Source: Ructibacterium sp965146665
GTDB lineage: Bacteria; Bacillota; Clostridia; Monoglobales; Monoglobaceae
DNA length: 64,000 bases
NCBI GenBank assembly: GCA_965146665.1
Contig: CBCTHE010000006.1
Span: 130,878-194,877 of the forward strand
Reading direction: 5' to 3'
Both the position numbers and the translations under genes were made by a program. The notes beneath the pieces are model-generated. The model did not search any database. It was not told the DNA's origin and was given only the letters and a program-made list of their open reading frames with translations. Positions 46,509 through 56,662 of this stretch are shown here, piece after piece. Numbering within the stretch: the stretch's first letter is position 1; each line of letters starts with the position of its first letter.

Positions 46509-46610
46509 AATGTGCATTTCTTATCCAAATTGACATTTGTTAACCTTGTTAACCACCGAAGATAAGTATATCAAAGGTTTATTGCCTTTTATCGCTGCAG
46601 GATTTACAAT
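46509..46610 (+). promoter_or_regulatory. Promoter and conserved upstream element of the giant SLH operon (copy 2)
   Basis: TTGCCT (46582-46587), a 17-bp gap and TACAAT (46605-46610). TCTTATCC stands at 46519-46526, again exactly 63 bp before the -35, followed by ACATTT, a direct repeat TTGTTAACC / TTGTTAACC and further matches to copy 1. Confidence 0.75.
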
Positions 46611-46721
46611 AGATACATGATAAAGATCAGCCGGGTTTGGCGGCTTCTGTCCGGAAGGAACGGAGCGGGCCAAATCTGGTTAAACAAAATAAACACATTT
46701 TAGGAAGGAAGGTAAAATTTT

Positions 46722-49700
46722 ATGAAAGGAATTTTATCAAGAGTAGTATCGCTGTCGCTGGCGGTCATGATGATCGTCTCGCTGATGCCGGGCGTGACCT
46801 TCACAGTCAACGCGGCAACAGAGCCGGTGGTTCTTCTGAATGATGACTTTGGGGCAGATCGGACAGACGAGATTACGGCGAAGATGGAGCCCACGCTCTT
46901 AGAGGGGGCAGAGAAGCTAACACTGCATGATCTTGTATCGAAGGATGTGCTTAATACGCCGGATAAGGTTTTGGGTCAAGTGTTGGCAGGAACCAATAAA
47001 GCGGATGAGAATATAACCTTCGGCTATAAGCTGGCTGAGGATGTGGGCGATGTGCGGATCACCATGGTTGGCCAGCTTGCCAATAATGGAACCGGCCCCG
47101 GGAACGGCATTACTGCCGTGCAGCTTTCCGCAGACGGACAGAATTGGACCAGCGACCTCATGGCGGGCAAAGGACTTTATCTGTCTACCAATCCGGACAC
47201 CATGTATTTAGACCCAGATTATGATGCTCTGGCAATAAAAGAGGCAGGAAAGGGTAAAGATGCCTGGGTTAATGTGAAAGCCGAGGCATGGGCAGAGTAT
47301 ACTCTGTCTTTAAGCGCGGACGGCAAAGCGGCGGCTGAGAAGCTCGGCGGAGGCGTCCAGTATGTGCGTGTTAAATTTATTAGAGGCGGTAAGCTGTGGA
47401 AGGGCTCTATCCGGGAGATCAATATTATGAGTATGCCGGAGCTGCCTGCCTACAGCTGGGACGGCAGTGCGAAGATCACTCCATCAGATGTGACCCAGAC
47501 CGGGGCAAAGCTGACCTGGGACGCGGCTGCAGACGCAAGCAGCTATCGGGTGACCCGCACGGCAGGAAGCAACACCGTGGTGGAGAACGTCGATGTCCCG
47601 GAGATCACCTATGACGATCTGGCGGCCGGCACAGAATACAGCGTGTCCATTGATGCGGTACACAGCACTGGCTGGACGATTTCCACCGCACCGCTGACTG
47701 GAAGTTTTACAACCGAACCGGCCGCAGTCGATCCGGAACCGGATCCTGAACCGGAACAACCGGCAGAGAAAGTACTTCTCCTTCAGGATACCTTTGACGA
47801 CAACAGAACCGATCCGGAAGCCAATGTCTATAGCGCATTTACTGTGGACGGTCCGCTGAAGATGCGAGAGGTAAAATCTAAAGGCTCGGACACTAAACCT
47901 CAGTACGTAATTGGCAAGGCAATGCGGGGGCAGAAGGACGCTTTCAGCGGCAACTTTGCATTTGGCTATGAGATGGAGGAAGACATTACTGATTTTGAGA
48001 TCACGGCCTGGTGCGGTATGAACTCAAATGGAAGAGACGACAACTTTAATGGAACTTTTACCCTCAGTACAGATGCCAATGGCGCTAATGCGGTTACCTT
48101 GACAAAGGTAGACGCTAAGACTGGTAAAGGGGATTATACCGCTACAATTACAAAGGAGTTTGACGACATCAAAGACGACGGCGCAATGCTGGAGGTTGAA
48201 ATCAAGCTGACCGATGACGGCAAGGCAAAGCTGGCCGCGCAGGAGGGCCTGAGATACTGGAAATTTGAAACAACAAAGGCAAGAACCTGGGCTGGTATTT
48301 TCCGTGAGGTGCGGCTCTACGGCACGCGGGAGATCAAGACCGAGGTGTTCGAGCACAAGCAGTTTGTAGGTCAGGACTGGCAGGGCTATCTGGACAAGGG
48401 CCTGTCAAAGAATCTTGATATGATCAATCCATCCGTGGGATTTAAGTCAACATTGGAGGGATTCCAGGAAGTACAGTGGATGTTCAGAAAGACAAACACG
48501 ACAGCTGACTTGGGTGAGGTGGATTTCGTCTATTCTGTGGATGCCATCAATAAGAAAGATAACAAAAATTACAGTGCATTTTCCGATTACAATGTCTGGA
48601 TTGCCATCAACGGCGGGGATCTTTCCAAAGTTGGCCTGTCCTATTCAACGGACGGACAGACTTTTACGACGCTGAGCAGTGATACGGATTATGTTGCAGC
48701 CCCGCTCCCGACTCAGCCGAAGGACTGGCCTGATCTTGAGGGGGATAAGAACTATACGATTTATGAACTAAAAACATTAAAGTCGTTGCCGGCAGATGTG
48801 AAATATTTTAAGATCTCTGTGCCAGAGATTACGAAAAGGTGGTATACGACTTATGTTCGCTCGGCATTTACCATGACTGTGGACAGTGCTGTACAGAAGT
48901 ACGACTGGCCGGAATCGGCAAAGATTACTACAGCAGATTTGACCAGAAATTCGGTTACCTTGAATTGGGATCCAATTCCTGAGGTTTCCGGCCTGGTCTA
49001 TCACGTGAAGATTGTTGGCGGAAGCGGAACCATTGAGAAAGATACTACGGAAGCTGCGTTGCAAATTGCCGATTTGCTTCCAAACACAAAATATACTGTA
49101 GAAATTACAGCATTGCAGGATGAAATGACCGTATCAAAGACTCCGTTAACCGGCAATTTCACTACCTTGGCCGCAGGGGTAGGGGAGTCTTATGCTATGG
49201 TGGACACCTTTGACAACCCCGAAGATTTGCTGAGCGATATGGTGGATTATGGCTGGGGCGATGTGTATAAGCAGGATGGAACCTTTACAAATGAAGGAAA
49301 ACCGTTGAATGCATCGGATAATGCTATTTTTGCACAGCAAACGGTGAATATCGGTACAGCCAAGGACCCGAAAAATATTAAGGTTCTTGCCAGAGCCGGG
49401 GATAAGCAGTATAACAAAGCTATGTACATGGTATACCCGGCGGAGAATTTGACCTCCTTTGTGGCGGAAATCACACTGGGAATGTATGATGGGCTGACTC
49501 CCGATGCAACGGGAAATTCCTTCTGGGTAACCGACAGCGAAGATCCTTATGATTATCAGAGCTACACCAAGCTGAATGCAGTGGCAATTCAGAAGAATGA
49601 GGCGGAAGAGAACAATACCGCGCGAGTGAATACCTATTTGTCCAACAGCATTCCCGAGGGGACAAAGTATCTGAGAATTGAACTGAGAAATCCCACCAAT

Positions 49701-52700
49701 GCAGCGCCTGCGGCAATGAATCAGATCGGCTTGAAAAAGCTGAAGATGAGCTATAACGCCGAAGCGTATACGGTTGGAGAAATTACGGAAACTGCAAGAA
49801 CAGATAACAGCGTATCCGTTTCATGGGAGCCGGATAACAATCAGGATTTGACCTATTATTTCCTACAGGATTATAATGTTGCAAAGGTTGTCACAGGGCC
49901 TTCCGATCACAGCTACACCGCTGCCGATCTGGCGGAGGGAATGGAATACCGTTTCTCTTTGGTTGTGATGAATCAAAAAGATGATTCGGAGGCGGATCTT
50001 TCCGCAAACTATGTTGAACATTCCGCCGTTATGTCGGAGGATCGGGAATGGTTTGTGGATCGTATTAAGTTTGCCGACAATGCGTTGCACAAAATGGACC
50101 AGGAAACCATGAAGGAGGAATCCGATAAGGCAAATAAGACGAATGTATTCCGTCATGATTTGGGAAGCAATTCCATCTTTAGAAACGACGTGAATCAGGA
50201 TGGTATTATTGTATATCATGTGCCCAACATGACAGAATTTAATGCAAGCTTTTCCCTGAGCAAAATGCGTGCGGAAAACGTTCCTGTTTTCCCGGAATTT
50301 TATATTGCGGGTGCAGATAAGAACTTCACCAAGGTGGAAGTTTCTCCGTCAAGCTTCACCATTCCTTCGGATAACTACGCAACCTGGGAGGAATCTCTGA
50401 ATTCTACGCCGAACAGCATCCCTGAAGGAACGGAATATTTGAAAATTGTTTTAGGAAAATCCAGAATTGATTGTGAAAAATTCCAGCAGATCAAGATTCG
50501 CCGCAAAGCAACCTATGATTATCAATGGGTAGGCGGTGAAAATGCTGTTCCCGAAGTGAAAGAGCTGACGGACACCACGGCGAAGATAGCATGGCCTCAG
50601 GTGGCGGATCCCAAACCGGCGGCATATCGTTTTGATATCTATAAAAACGGTATAAAGGCGGATACGGTAGCTTCCACTGTAAATGAGTATGTATTTACCG
50701 ATTTGGAACCGGGACAGCGCTACAGCTTCGGCATTGAGGCGGTAGATACGGCGGACGAGAAGAAAACTACTTCCAGAATTGAGACAGCCGTCACGGCGTA
50801 TGCTCAGGAAAATATCTGGGGCGACGGTATGGTGTTCTTTAAGGATTATGGCGCAACCTCGGTTACGCTTGTTATTCCCGAAATTTCTGATGCTGAAATG
50901 CAGAAGTATATTATCAGAGATGAAAAAGGCGCTGTTGTGGGTGAAGTCACCTCTGGCAATGAATATACCGTACGCAATCTTGAACAAGGCAGCAGTGTGA
51001 CCTATACGGTTCAGGCGGTCGTCACACAGAATGGTATCACGCATTACAGCACTTTGCTTCCGGCGAGAATTGAGCTGGATTCCACTCTTGAAGGATGGCC
51101 TGCCAGCGCAAAGATTACCATGAACGACTTGAGCCAAAACGGCGTGACCTTGAGTTGGACGGCTTTTGACAATATGGATGGGCGGAAATATCGGATCACA
51201 GTGACGGATAAGAACGGATCGGCAAAAACCATGACTACGGAATCAACTGGTTATACCTTGAGCGGATTGCAGGCAGGCATGGATTATGATTTGAACCTTG
51301 CGGTTGTGGATAACGATGGAAAGAAGGTTTCCTATGACTTGGCCATTCGCTTCAGCACCTTGCGTGTTACGGAATTTTTCACCAGCTTCCGTGCGGCAGA
51401 TTTGACCTATGCGGATACGGAAGAATGGGAAAAGTGTGATTTTTATACATCTGCCGGACAGATTCCAAACCTGGTGGCAACCAATAAAGTGAATTTTGAA
51501 CGGAAGTATGCCTACTCCGCAACGGATCCGGCGGCGACAGACCCTCTGGGACCGGTTTTCAGCGGATTCTACCGGGCGGAGAATACCAATGTGGTGGATG
51601 CCTATATTGTTTATGATAAAGGCGAAACGCTTTCCGAGATTGTTGTGCGGTCACAGCAAAATGATACAAATAAGGGGGCGGTAGAAGCCAATAGACCCAG
51701 AATTGAATACGCCCTTGACGACGGAAAGCCGCAGTCTGTTCAGGGAAACTTTAATCCTAATGACTACACATGGACAGAACTTGACTATGCAAATGCTTCT
51801 ATGGAGGTAATCGGAACCACCGGAGAATACTATAATGGTAAGAGAAAAGCAGACAATGAGATTATCGAGACCACGGTAACCAATCTGCCGGAAGGCGCGA
51901 GATATTTCAGAGTATATGTTCCGCAGATTTCCAATGCCGATAAAAAGGCATGGCGGCAATGGCTGGTTGGCATCGGCGGCAAGCTTTATGATGAGGTAAC
52001 CGCTGCTTTGCAAAACTATGACTTTAACAAATCATTGACCGGCGGGGATACCATGAGCAATGTTTCTCATGATGTAAATTTCCCCTCCAACATTGATGGT
52101 TACGAAGTGAGCTGGACAAGTGACAATGAGAAGCTGATCGGAGTAGACGGAAAGGTTCATTCCGAGAACATTACGCCGGGGTACTACGGCGGAAAAGTGA
52201 CGTTTACCGCTTCAATTTACAGATATCCCGGTGATAAGGAGCCTGCGGCAACCAAGAGTTATACCGTTGACGTATATAAGAACACCGACGGCTGGACAGG
52301 TGAGGACTTTATCAATTACGATCTTGCGCTGTTTACCGATGTGAATCAGTTTACTGCGCCTCAGCCCGCAGCTGCACTGGCAGTGACGGTGGAAACTCCC
52401 TTGCCCACTGGTGTGGAAAACGGAAGCAGCTTTAGCTGGTCTATTAAGGAAGAAACAGAGTACGCAAAGATTGAGGAAGGGAAACTTGTTATCACTCAGA
52501 AGCTGGGTGAGGATGTACCTCTGACCCTGGTATTGACTGCCACGAGAGATGGGGCATCTGTGACACGGGAGTATCCTATCAATATTATCCAGAGCTATGG
52601 CACCCCCATTACCGACGGGAAGATTGAGGTTTCCTCCGGCCGGGGTAAGGACAATGTGAAAAAGCCAGGCTTTGGAGCCTATTGGGCCAGCGAGGAGGAC

Positions 52701-53903
52701 GACGCCCAGCCCTATATCCAGTACAAACTGTCCGGGAGCTATTCTTTCATGACGGTAGTCCTGGGCGAGGTAGGCGATAACGTACAGTCCTTTAAGCTTA
52801 TGACCTCTGAGGATGAGAAGGATTGGACAACGGTTTACAGCGGCCAGAGCCTTGGCCACGCAAAGCAGATCGCCATTCCTCTGGCATACCAGAAGCCCCA
52901 ATATTTCCGGGCGGAGTTTACGCCGAAGGCGGGCGGCACAGTGAAGATTGCGGAGTTCCTGCTTTTGGATGTGGCGCTCAGCGATCAGCAGATCGTCGAC
53001 TCAACCTTCAGCCTGATTGATCTGCCGAGAACCACCACAAAGGATCTGGAGCTCGAGAAGGATTGGCTGGAGGGCGTGACAGTCAGCTGGAAGTCCAGCA
53101 ACACCAGCGTGATTTCCGACACCGGTAAGGTAACCCGGGGCGATGCGCCCCAGACCGTGACCATGACCGCAACGGTGACCTATAATGGAATCACCGAATC
53201 CAGAGATTACACTGTAACCGTCTTGAAGAAGAATAGCTCCGGTGGCAGTATCTCCGGTGGAGGCAGCAGCGGCAGCGGCGGAGGCGGCGGTGGTTTGCCC
53301 TATGTTCCGGGCAATGAGAACCCCGTACAGCCCAATGAAAATGAAAATATAAACCAAAATACGCCTTATAAAGACGTGTCGAATAACCATTGGGCATATG
53401 GTTATATTAAAACTCTGACTGACAAAAAAGTTGTAAGCGGCAGCGGTGATGGCTATTTCTATCCGGAAAACAGCGTCACCCGTGAGGAATTCCTGAAAAT
53501 GATTCTCTCCGCGGCCAACATCCAGGTGTCCAACGAGGCGGTTTCCTTTGCGGATGTGGATGGAAGCGCATGGTATGCGCCTTATGTTGCCACTGCGTAC
53601 AAGTTGGGAATTGTCAAGGGTATTGACGAGAACAGATTCGGCATCGGCGAGAATATTCAGAGACAGGATATGGCTGTGATGGCGGACCGGATGCTGGCGC
53701 TGATGGAGAAAGAAGCTGAAGGAACCGCGCTGGACTACAATGACAAGGCGGAGATTTCCGACTATGCGGTATCTGCTGTGGAAAATCTGGCGGCGCTTGA
53801 GATCATGAACGGGGACGAGAATCAGAATTTTCTGCCCCGGGCAAGCGCGACCCGCGCGGAGTCCGCGAAGATTGTTTGTGTAATGTCGGAATTGGCGGAA
53901 TAA
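46722..53903 (+). CDS. Giant SLH-anchored multi-domain protein without a catalytic domain
   Basis: This 2393-aa secreted protein has a signal peptide (to about residue 31). An array follows in which ~150-200-residue jelly-roll-like beta domains (about 34-240, 348-545, 550-725, 825-1010, 1105-1260, 1550-1755) are interspersed with six fibronectin type III domains (about 243-335, 726-818, 1015-1100, 1266-1365, 1365-1455, 1458-1547). Then come atrophied Ig-like domains, a discoidin-like domain (about 1958-2086), another Ig-like domain, a Ser/Gly linker and three SLH domains (about 2215-2390). I see no enzyme motif in any of it. The likely role is binding or displaying polysaccharide at the cell surface, close to the lyases encoded next to it. 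The jelly-roll units may be new carbohydrate-binding modules; that is an inference. GGAAGG precedes the ATG. Confidence 0.8.
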   Translation: MKGILSRVVSLSLAVMMIVSLMPGVTFTVNAATEPVVLLNDDFGADRTDEITAKMEPTLLEGAEKLTLHDLVSKDVLNTPDKVLGQVLAGTNKADENITFGYKLAEDVGDVRITMVGQLANNGTGPGNGITAVQLSADGQNWTSDLMAGKGLYLSTNPDTMYLDPDYDALAIKEAGKGKDAWVNVKAEAWAEYTLSLSADGKAAAEKLGGGVQYVRVKFIRGGKLWKGSIREINIMSMPELPAYSWDGSAKITPSDVTQTGAKLTWDAAADASSYRVTRTAGSNTVVENVDVPEITYDDLAAGTEYSVSIDAVHSTGWTISTAPLTGSFTTEPAAVDPEPDPEPEQPAEKVLLLQDTFDDNRTDPEANVYSAFTVDGPLKMREVKSKGSDTKPQYVIGKAMRGQKDAFSGNFAFGYEMEEDITDFEITAWCGMNSNGRDDNFNGTFTLSTDANGANAVTLTKVDAKTGKGDYTATITKEFDDIKDDGAMLEVEIKLTDDGKAKLAAQEGLRYWKFETTKARTWAGIFREVRLYGTREIKTEVFEHKQFVGQDWQGYLDKGLSKNLDMINPSVGFKSTLEGFQEVQWMFRKTNTTADLGEVDFVYSVDAINKKDNKNYSAFSDYNVWIAINGGDLSKVGLSYSTDGQTFTTLSSDTDYVAAPLPTQPKDWPDLEGDKNYTIYELKTLKSLPADVKYFKISVPEITKRWYTTYVRSAFTMTVDSAVQKYDWPESAKITTADLTRNSVTLNWDPIPEVSGLVYHVKIVGGSGTIEKDTTEAALQIADLLPNTKYTVEITALQDEMTVSKTPLTGNFTTLAAGVGESYAMVDTFDNPEDLLSDMVDYGWGDVYKQDGTFTNEGKPLNASDNAIFAQQTVNIGTAKDPKNIKVLARAGDKQYNKAMYMVYPAENLTSFVAEITLGMYDGLTPDATGNSFWVTDSEDPYDYQSYTKLNAVAIQKNEAEENNTARVNTYLSNSIPEGTKYLRIELRNPTNAAPAAMNQIGLKKLKMSYNAEAYTVGEITETARTDNSVSVSWEPDNNQDLTYYFLQDYNVAKVVTGPSDHSYTAADLAEGMEYRFSLVVMNQKDDSEADLSANYVEHSAVMSEDREWFVDRIKFADNALHKMDQETMKEESDKANKTNVFRHDLGSNSIFRNDVNQDGIIVYHVPNMTEFNASFSLSKMRAENVPVFPEFYIAGADKNFTKVEVSPSSFTIPSDNYATWEESLNSTPNSIPEGTEYLKIVLGKSRIDCEKFQQIKIRRKATYDYQWVGGENAVPEVKELTDTTAKIAWPQVADPKPAAYRFDIYKNGIKADTVASTVNEYVFTDLEPGQRYSFGIEAVDTADEKKTTSRIETAVTAYAQENIWGDGMVFFKDYGATSVTLVIPEISDAEMQKYIIRDEKGAVVGEVTSGNEYTVRNLEQGSSVTYTVQAVVTQNGITHYSTLLPARIELDSTLEGWPASAKITMNDLSQNGVTLSWTAFDNMDGRKYRITVTDKNGSAKTMTTESTGYTLSGLQAGMDYDLNLAVVDNDGKKVSYDLAIRFSTLRVTEFFTSFRAADLTYADTEEWEKCDFYTSAGQIPNLVATNKVNFERKYAYSATDPAATDPLGPVFSGFYRAENTNVVDAYIVYDKGETLSEIVVRSQQNDTNKGAVEANRPRIEYALDDGKPQSVQGNFNPNDYTWTELDYANASMEVIGTTGEYYNGKRKADNEIIETTVTNLPEGARYFRVYVPQISNADKKAWRQWLVGIGGKLYDEVTAALQNYDFNKSLTGGDTMSNVSHDVNFPSNIDGYEVSWTSDNEKLIGVDGKVHSENITPGYYGGKVTFTASIYRYPGDKEPAATKSYTVDVYKNTDGWTGEDFINYDLALFTDVNQFTAPQPAAALAVTVETPLPTGVENGSSFSWSIKEETEYAKIEEGKLVITQKLGEDVPLTLVLTATRDGASVTREYPINIIQSYGTPITDGKIEVSSGRGKDNVKKPGFGAYWASEEDDAQPYIQYKLSGSYSFMTVVLGEVGDNVQSFKLMTSEDEKDWTTVYSGQSLGHAKQIAIPLAYQKPQYFRAEFTPKAGGTVKIAEFLLLDVALSDQQIVDSTFSLIDLPRTTTKDLELEKDWLEGVTVSWKSSNTSVISDTGKVTRGDAPQTVTMTATVTYNGITESRDYTVTVLKKNSSGGSISGGGSSGSGGGGGGLPYVPGNENPVQPNENENINQNTPYKDVSNNHWAYGYIKTLTDKKVVSGSGDGYFYPENSVTREEFLKMILSAANIQVSNEAVSFADVDGSAWYAPYVATAYKLGIVKGIDENRFGIGENIQRQDMAVMADRMLALMEKEAEGTALDYNDKAEISDYAVSAVENLAALEIMNGDENQNFLPRASATRAESAKIVCVMSELAE

Positions 53904-53921
53904 TCAGAGGAGGAAAAGAAT

Positions 53922-56636
53922 ATGTACAGCAAGTTAAGGAAAAAGAGCACAGCGATTGTGCTGGCGGCGTGCTATCTGGTGATCCTGCTATCCACCTGTT
54001 TTGTCACGGTGTCTGCCGCGGGTGTGCTCTCCGATGAGATGATTCTTGATCTGAAGGCCTTTGATATCCTGCAGGGAGACGAGACCGGGGCATTGAACCT
54101 GGATCAGGAACTGACCCGGGCGGAGATAAGCAAGGTTGTGGCAGTGGTGATGCAGGTTGAGGAGGTCAAGTATCCGGAGGACTACGGCGTGATTTATCAC
54201 GACGTACCCTCCAGCCACTGGGCGTTCCCCTATGTGACCATGCTGAGCGGGCTGGGCCTGCTCAACGGCAATCCGGATGGATATTTCTATCCGGATGCCA
54301 CCGTCACCGGCGCAGAGGCTATGAAAATTTTGGTTCATATGATGGGCTTTGGTATTGAAGCGGAAGATATGGGCGGCTATCCCAACGGGTATATCAGCAC
54401 AGCGGCAAAACGCGGGATTTCCAGCGGAACCGGCGCGGATCCCAATGCGGGGCTGACCCGGGAACAGGCCATGCGTATGATCTATAACTGTCTGGACGCC
54501 GACCGTTTGGTGGCTGTCTATGGCGGAAATGGCGACATCGTTGCGGAGACCTCCTCCAAGACCTATCGTGATCTGCTCATGGGCGGTGAGGACGACGGCC
54601 TGGCAGAGATCGAGGGCGTTGTGACTGCAAATTACGAGTCCTATCTGCTGGATCCGGTGTATGATATGGAAAAGTCCCAAGTGGAGATTGACGGCGTTGT
54701 CTACGATAAGGGCAACACCATTGCGGACGAATATCTGGGCATGAAGGTACGGGCGTTTATCCAGTTGGTCAGCGGCTCCAACAAGGGCATTATCAAAGCG
54801 GTTGAGCCGGTGGAGGACGGCAGTGTGATTGATATTGCGGTTGAGGATATTTCCGAGATCACAAATGACACGATTTCCTATCTTCCCCAGGACGCCAAGA
54901 AAAATGTGAATAAGAAGCTGGCGGCGGATATGCTGGTGCTCTACAATGGGCGGCCGCTGGAAGGTAATGATTTGGCTAAGCTGGATCTTGAGAAGATTCC
55001 GGACGGCAGTCTGAAGCTGATCAGTCACCAGCGCGGCTCTGAGATCAATGTTGCCTTTGTCAGTGTCTATGAGGATTTTGTGGTAGAGTCTGTCAATGTG
55101 GAGGACAAAAGAATTATTCTGGCCAATGAAAAACGGTTTGACAATTCCAAAATCATTTCTTTTGACGAAAGCGATCCGGATAAGATTCGTATTCTCAAAA
55201 ATGCCAAGGGTGAGGATATCACACTGGAAGATGTGAAGGCCGGCGATGTGATTACCGCTTACGGAAGCCAGGACGGCGCGCTGGGTAAATTCTATGTCTG
55301 TGATGAGATTGTGACCGGTGCTGTCGCTGAGCTCAAAACAGATGAGCGGGAAATGCGGATTGGTGAAGAAATCTATTCCTATCTGAGCGGGCTGGACGTG
55401 GAAAACGTGCTTGGCCGTGAGGTTTCGGCAAAGCTGAACTATCTGGGGCAGGTTTCTGTTCTGGACTTTGATGTTGTTTCTGCAGGCCAGTACGGCGCAA
55501 TCGTTAATCTTAAGGTGGAAAGCGGACTGGGTCAGCAGCTTTTGGCGCAGGTTGTGCTTCCGGGTAAAATTGTTGAGGATGAAGAGGACGGCGGAGATGA
55601 TCCCTCCGACCAGGCGATTCCCATGATTGAGGCACAGAACAGTGCAGTGGAAACATTTACGTTTAGTTCCAAAGTGAATTTTAACGGTGTCTCCTACAGT
55701 GACGCAGGTAAGTTATTGGAAGCCATCAACACAGCCATGGGGACGAAATCCTTTCTTGCGATGTCCTATAGGCTGAATGCCAGCGGAGAGATCCGCAGGA
55801 TGGATGCACTTGAAGAGCATACGCTTCTGCAGAGCACAAAGCAGTATAATGCATATGCAAAGACCTTTGCGGGCGCAGGCGGTGCTTTTGGCCTTGACGA
55901 TACAACCCTGGCCCTCTGTGTTCCCACAAATGCGGTGGGCTCAACCAATGACTATCTTGCCAGAATTGAGATGAACGACGATCAGAACTATGCGGTAAGC
56001 GCCTATCAATACAATGAGGATACCCATTGTCCGGATATTGTGGTCTTTCAGGCAAACATGGTTTATGATACCTCTGGTCTTGCCAATGACGGCAAAAAGA
56101 TCGGCCTGATTGAAGAGGTGATTTCTTCTCTGGATGAGGATGGATATGCCCGTAAAGAGGTTGTCATGGCCACAGCGGATAAGGTCGGCACTTATGCCAT
56201 CTCGGAGGACACGGCCAGCACGGCGGACTTTGATTCGCTGAAGGCAGGGGATCTGATCCTTTACTCTCTGGATTCAAAGGATCAGCTGGACGGATTCAAC
56301 AGACTGGAAACCTGTGACCCGATCCCGGGGGATTATAATCCCACAAGATATAATTTCCAGGTGTATTCCGGTACTGCGGTTGATGCGGAATATAAAATTG
56401 TGTCAAACGACTTAAACAACTGGGTTGATACCATCACCATGACTGGAGAGGGGCTGAACCAGACAACCTTTGAAGTGAGACGGGATACGCCGCCGCCGGT
56501 TTATGTCTGGGATTCCAAAAAACACAGCGTTTCTATTGGGACAACGGATGACTTTTTGGCAAAGCAGGAGCACGCCATTGTGATTAAGGACACGACAGGG
56601 AGTATGTTGGTTAGAGCGGTAGTCATTATCATCTAG
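53922..56636 (+). CDS. SLH-domain surface protein of unknown function (copy 2)
   Basis: The 904-aa protein has a signal peptide (AIVLAACYLVILLSTCFVTV), then SLH repeats at the N-terminus (about 35-205; LTRAEISKVVAVV, DVPSSHWAFPYV, GNPDGYFYPDATVT). About 700 residues of small beta-rich repeats follow (VEIDGVVYDKG, LYNGRPL, DVITAYGSQDG). The layout matches the 924-aa protein at 12749-15523 along its whole length, including a shared region with aligned landmarks IKMNNDTSYY / IEMNDDQNYA and LLPGDVFKF / LKAGDLILY. GAGGAGG stands eight bases before the ATG. It lies 18 bp after the giant SLH gene and 26 bp before the SLH heparinase gene, so all three are one operon. Function unknown. Confidence 0.78.
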   Translation: MYSKLRKKSTAIVLAACYLVILLSTCFVTVSAAGVLSDEMILDLKAFDILQGDETGALNLDQELTRAEISKVVAVVMQVEEVKYPEDYGVIYHDVPSSHWAFPYVTMLSGLGLLNGNPDGYFYPDATVTGAEAMKILVHMMGFGIEAEDMGGYPNGYISTAAKRGISSGTGADPNAGLTREQAMRMIYNCLDADRLVAVYGGNGDIVAETSSKTYRDLLMGGEDDGLAEIEGVVTANYESYLLDPVYDMEKSQVEIDGVVYDKGNTIADEYLGMKVRAFIQLVSGSNKGIIKAVEPVEDGSVIDIAVEDISEITNDTISYLPQDAKKNVNKKLAADMLVLYNGRPLEGNDLAKLDLEKIPDGSLKLISHQRGSEINVAFVSVYEDFVVESVNVEDKRIILANEKRFDNSKIISFDESDPDKIRILKNAKGEDITLEDVKAGDVITAYGSQDGALGKFYVCDEIVTGAVAELKTDEREMRIGEEIYSYLSGLDVENVLGREVSAKLNYLGQVSVLDFDVVSAGQYGAIVNLKVESGLGQQLLAQVVLPGKIVEDEEDGGDDPSDQAIPMIEAQNSAVETFTFSSKVNFNGVSYSDAGKLLEAINTAMGTKSFLAMSYRLNASGEIRRMDALEEHTLLQSTKQYNAYAKTFAGAGGAFGLDDTTLALCVPTNAVGSTNDYLARIEMNDDQNYAVSAYQYNEDTHCPDIVVFQANMVYDTSGLANDGKKIGLIEEVISSLDEDGYARKEVVMATADKVGTYAISEDTASTADFDSLKAGDLILYSLDSKDQLDGFNRLETCDPIPGDYNPTRYNFQVYSGTAVDAEYKIVSNDLNNWVDTITMTGEGLNQTTFEVRRDTPPPVYVWDSKKHSVSIGTTDDFLAKQEHAIVIKDTTGSMLVRAVVIII

Positions 56637-56662
56637 GACAGCTATGAATGAGAGGTAATAAT

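Noticed and set aside
46541..46554. TTGTTAACC direct repeat as an attachment or insertion site
   Set aside because: No recombinase, no duplicated target and no element boundary nearby; it is more likely part of the regulator-binding region.
53988..55028. 346-codon - strand frame inside the 904-aa SLH gene
   Set aside because: No start signal and no similarity to a known domain; the + strand gene has signal peptide, SLH repeats and a good ribosome site.
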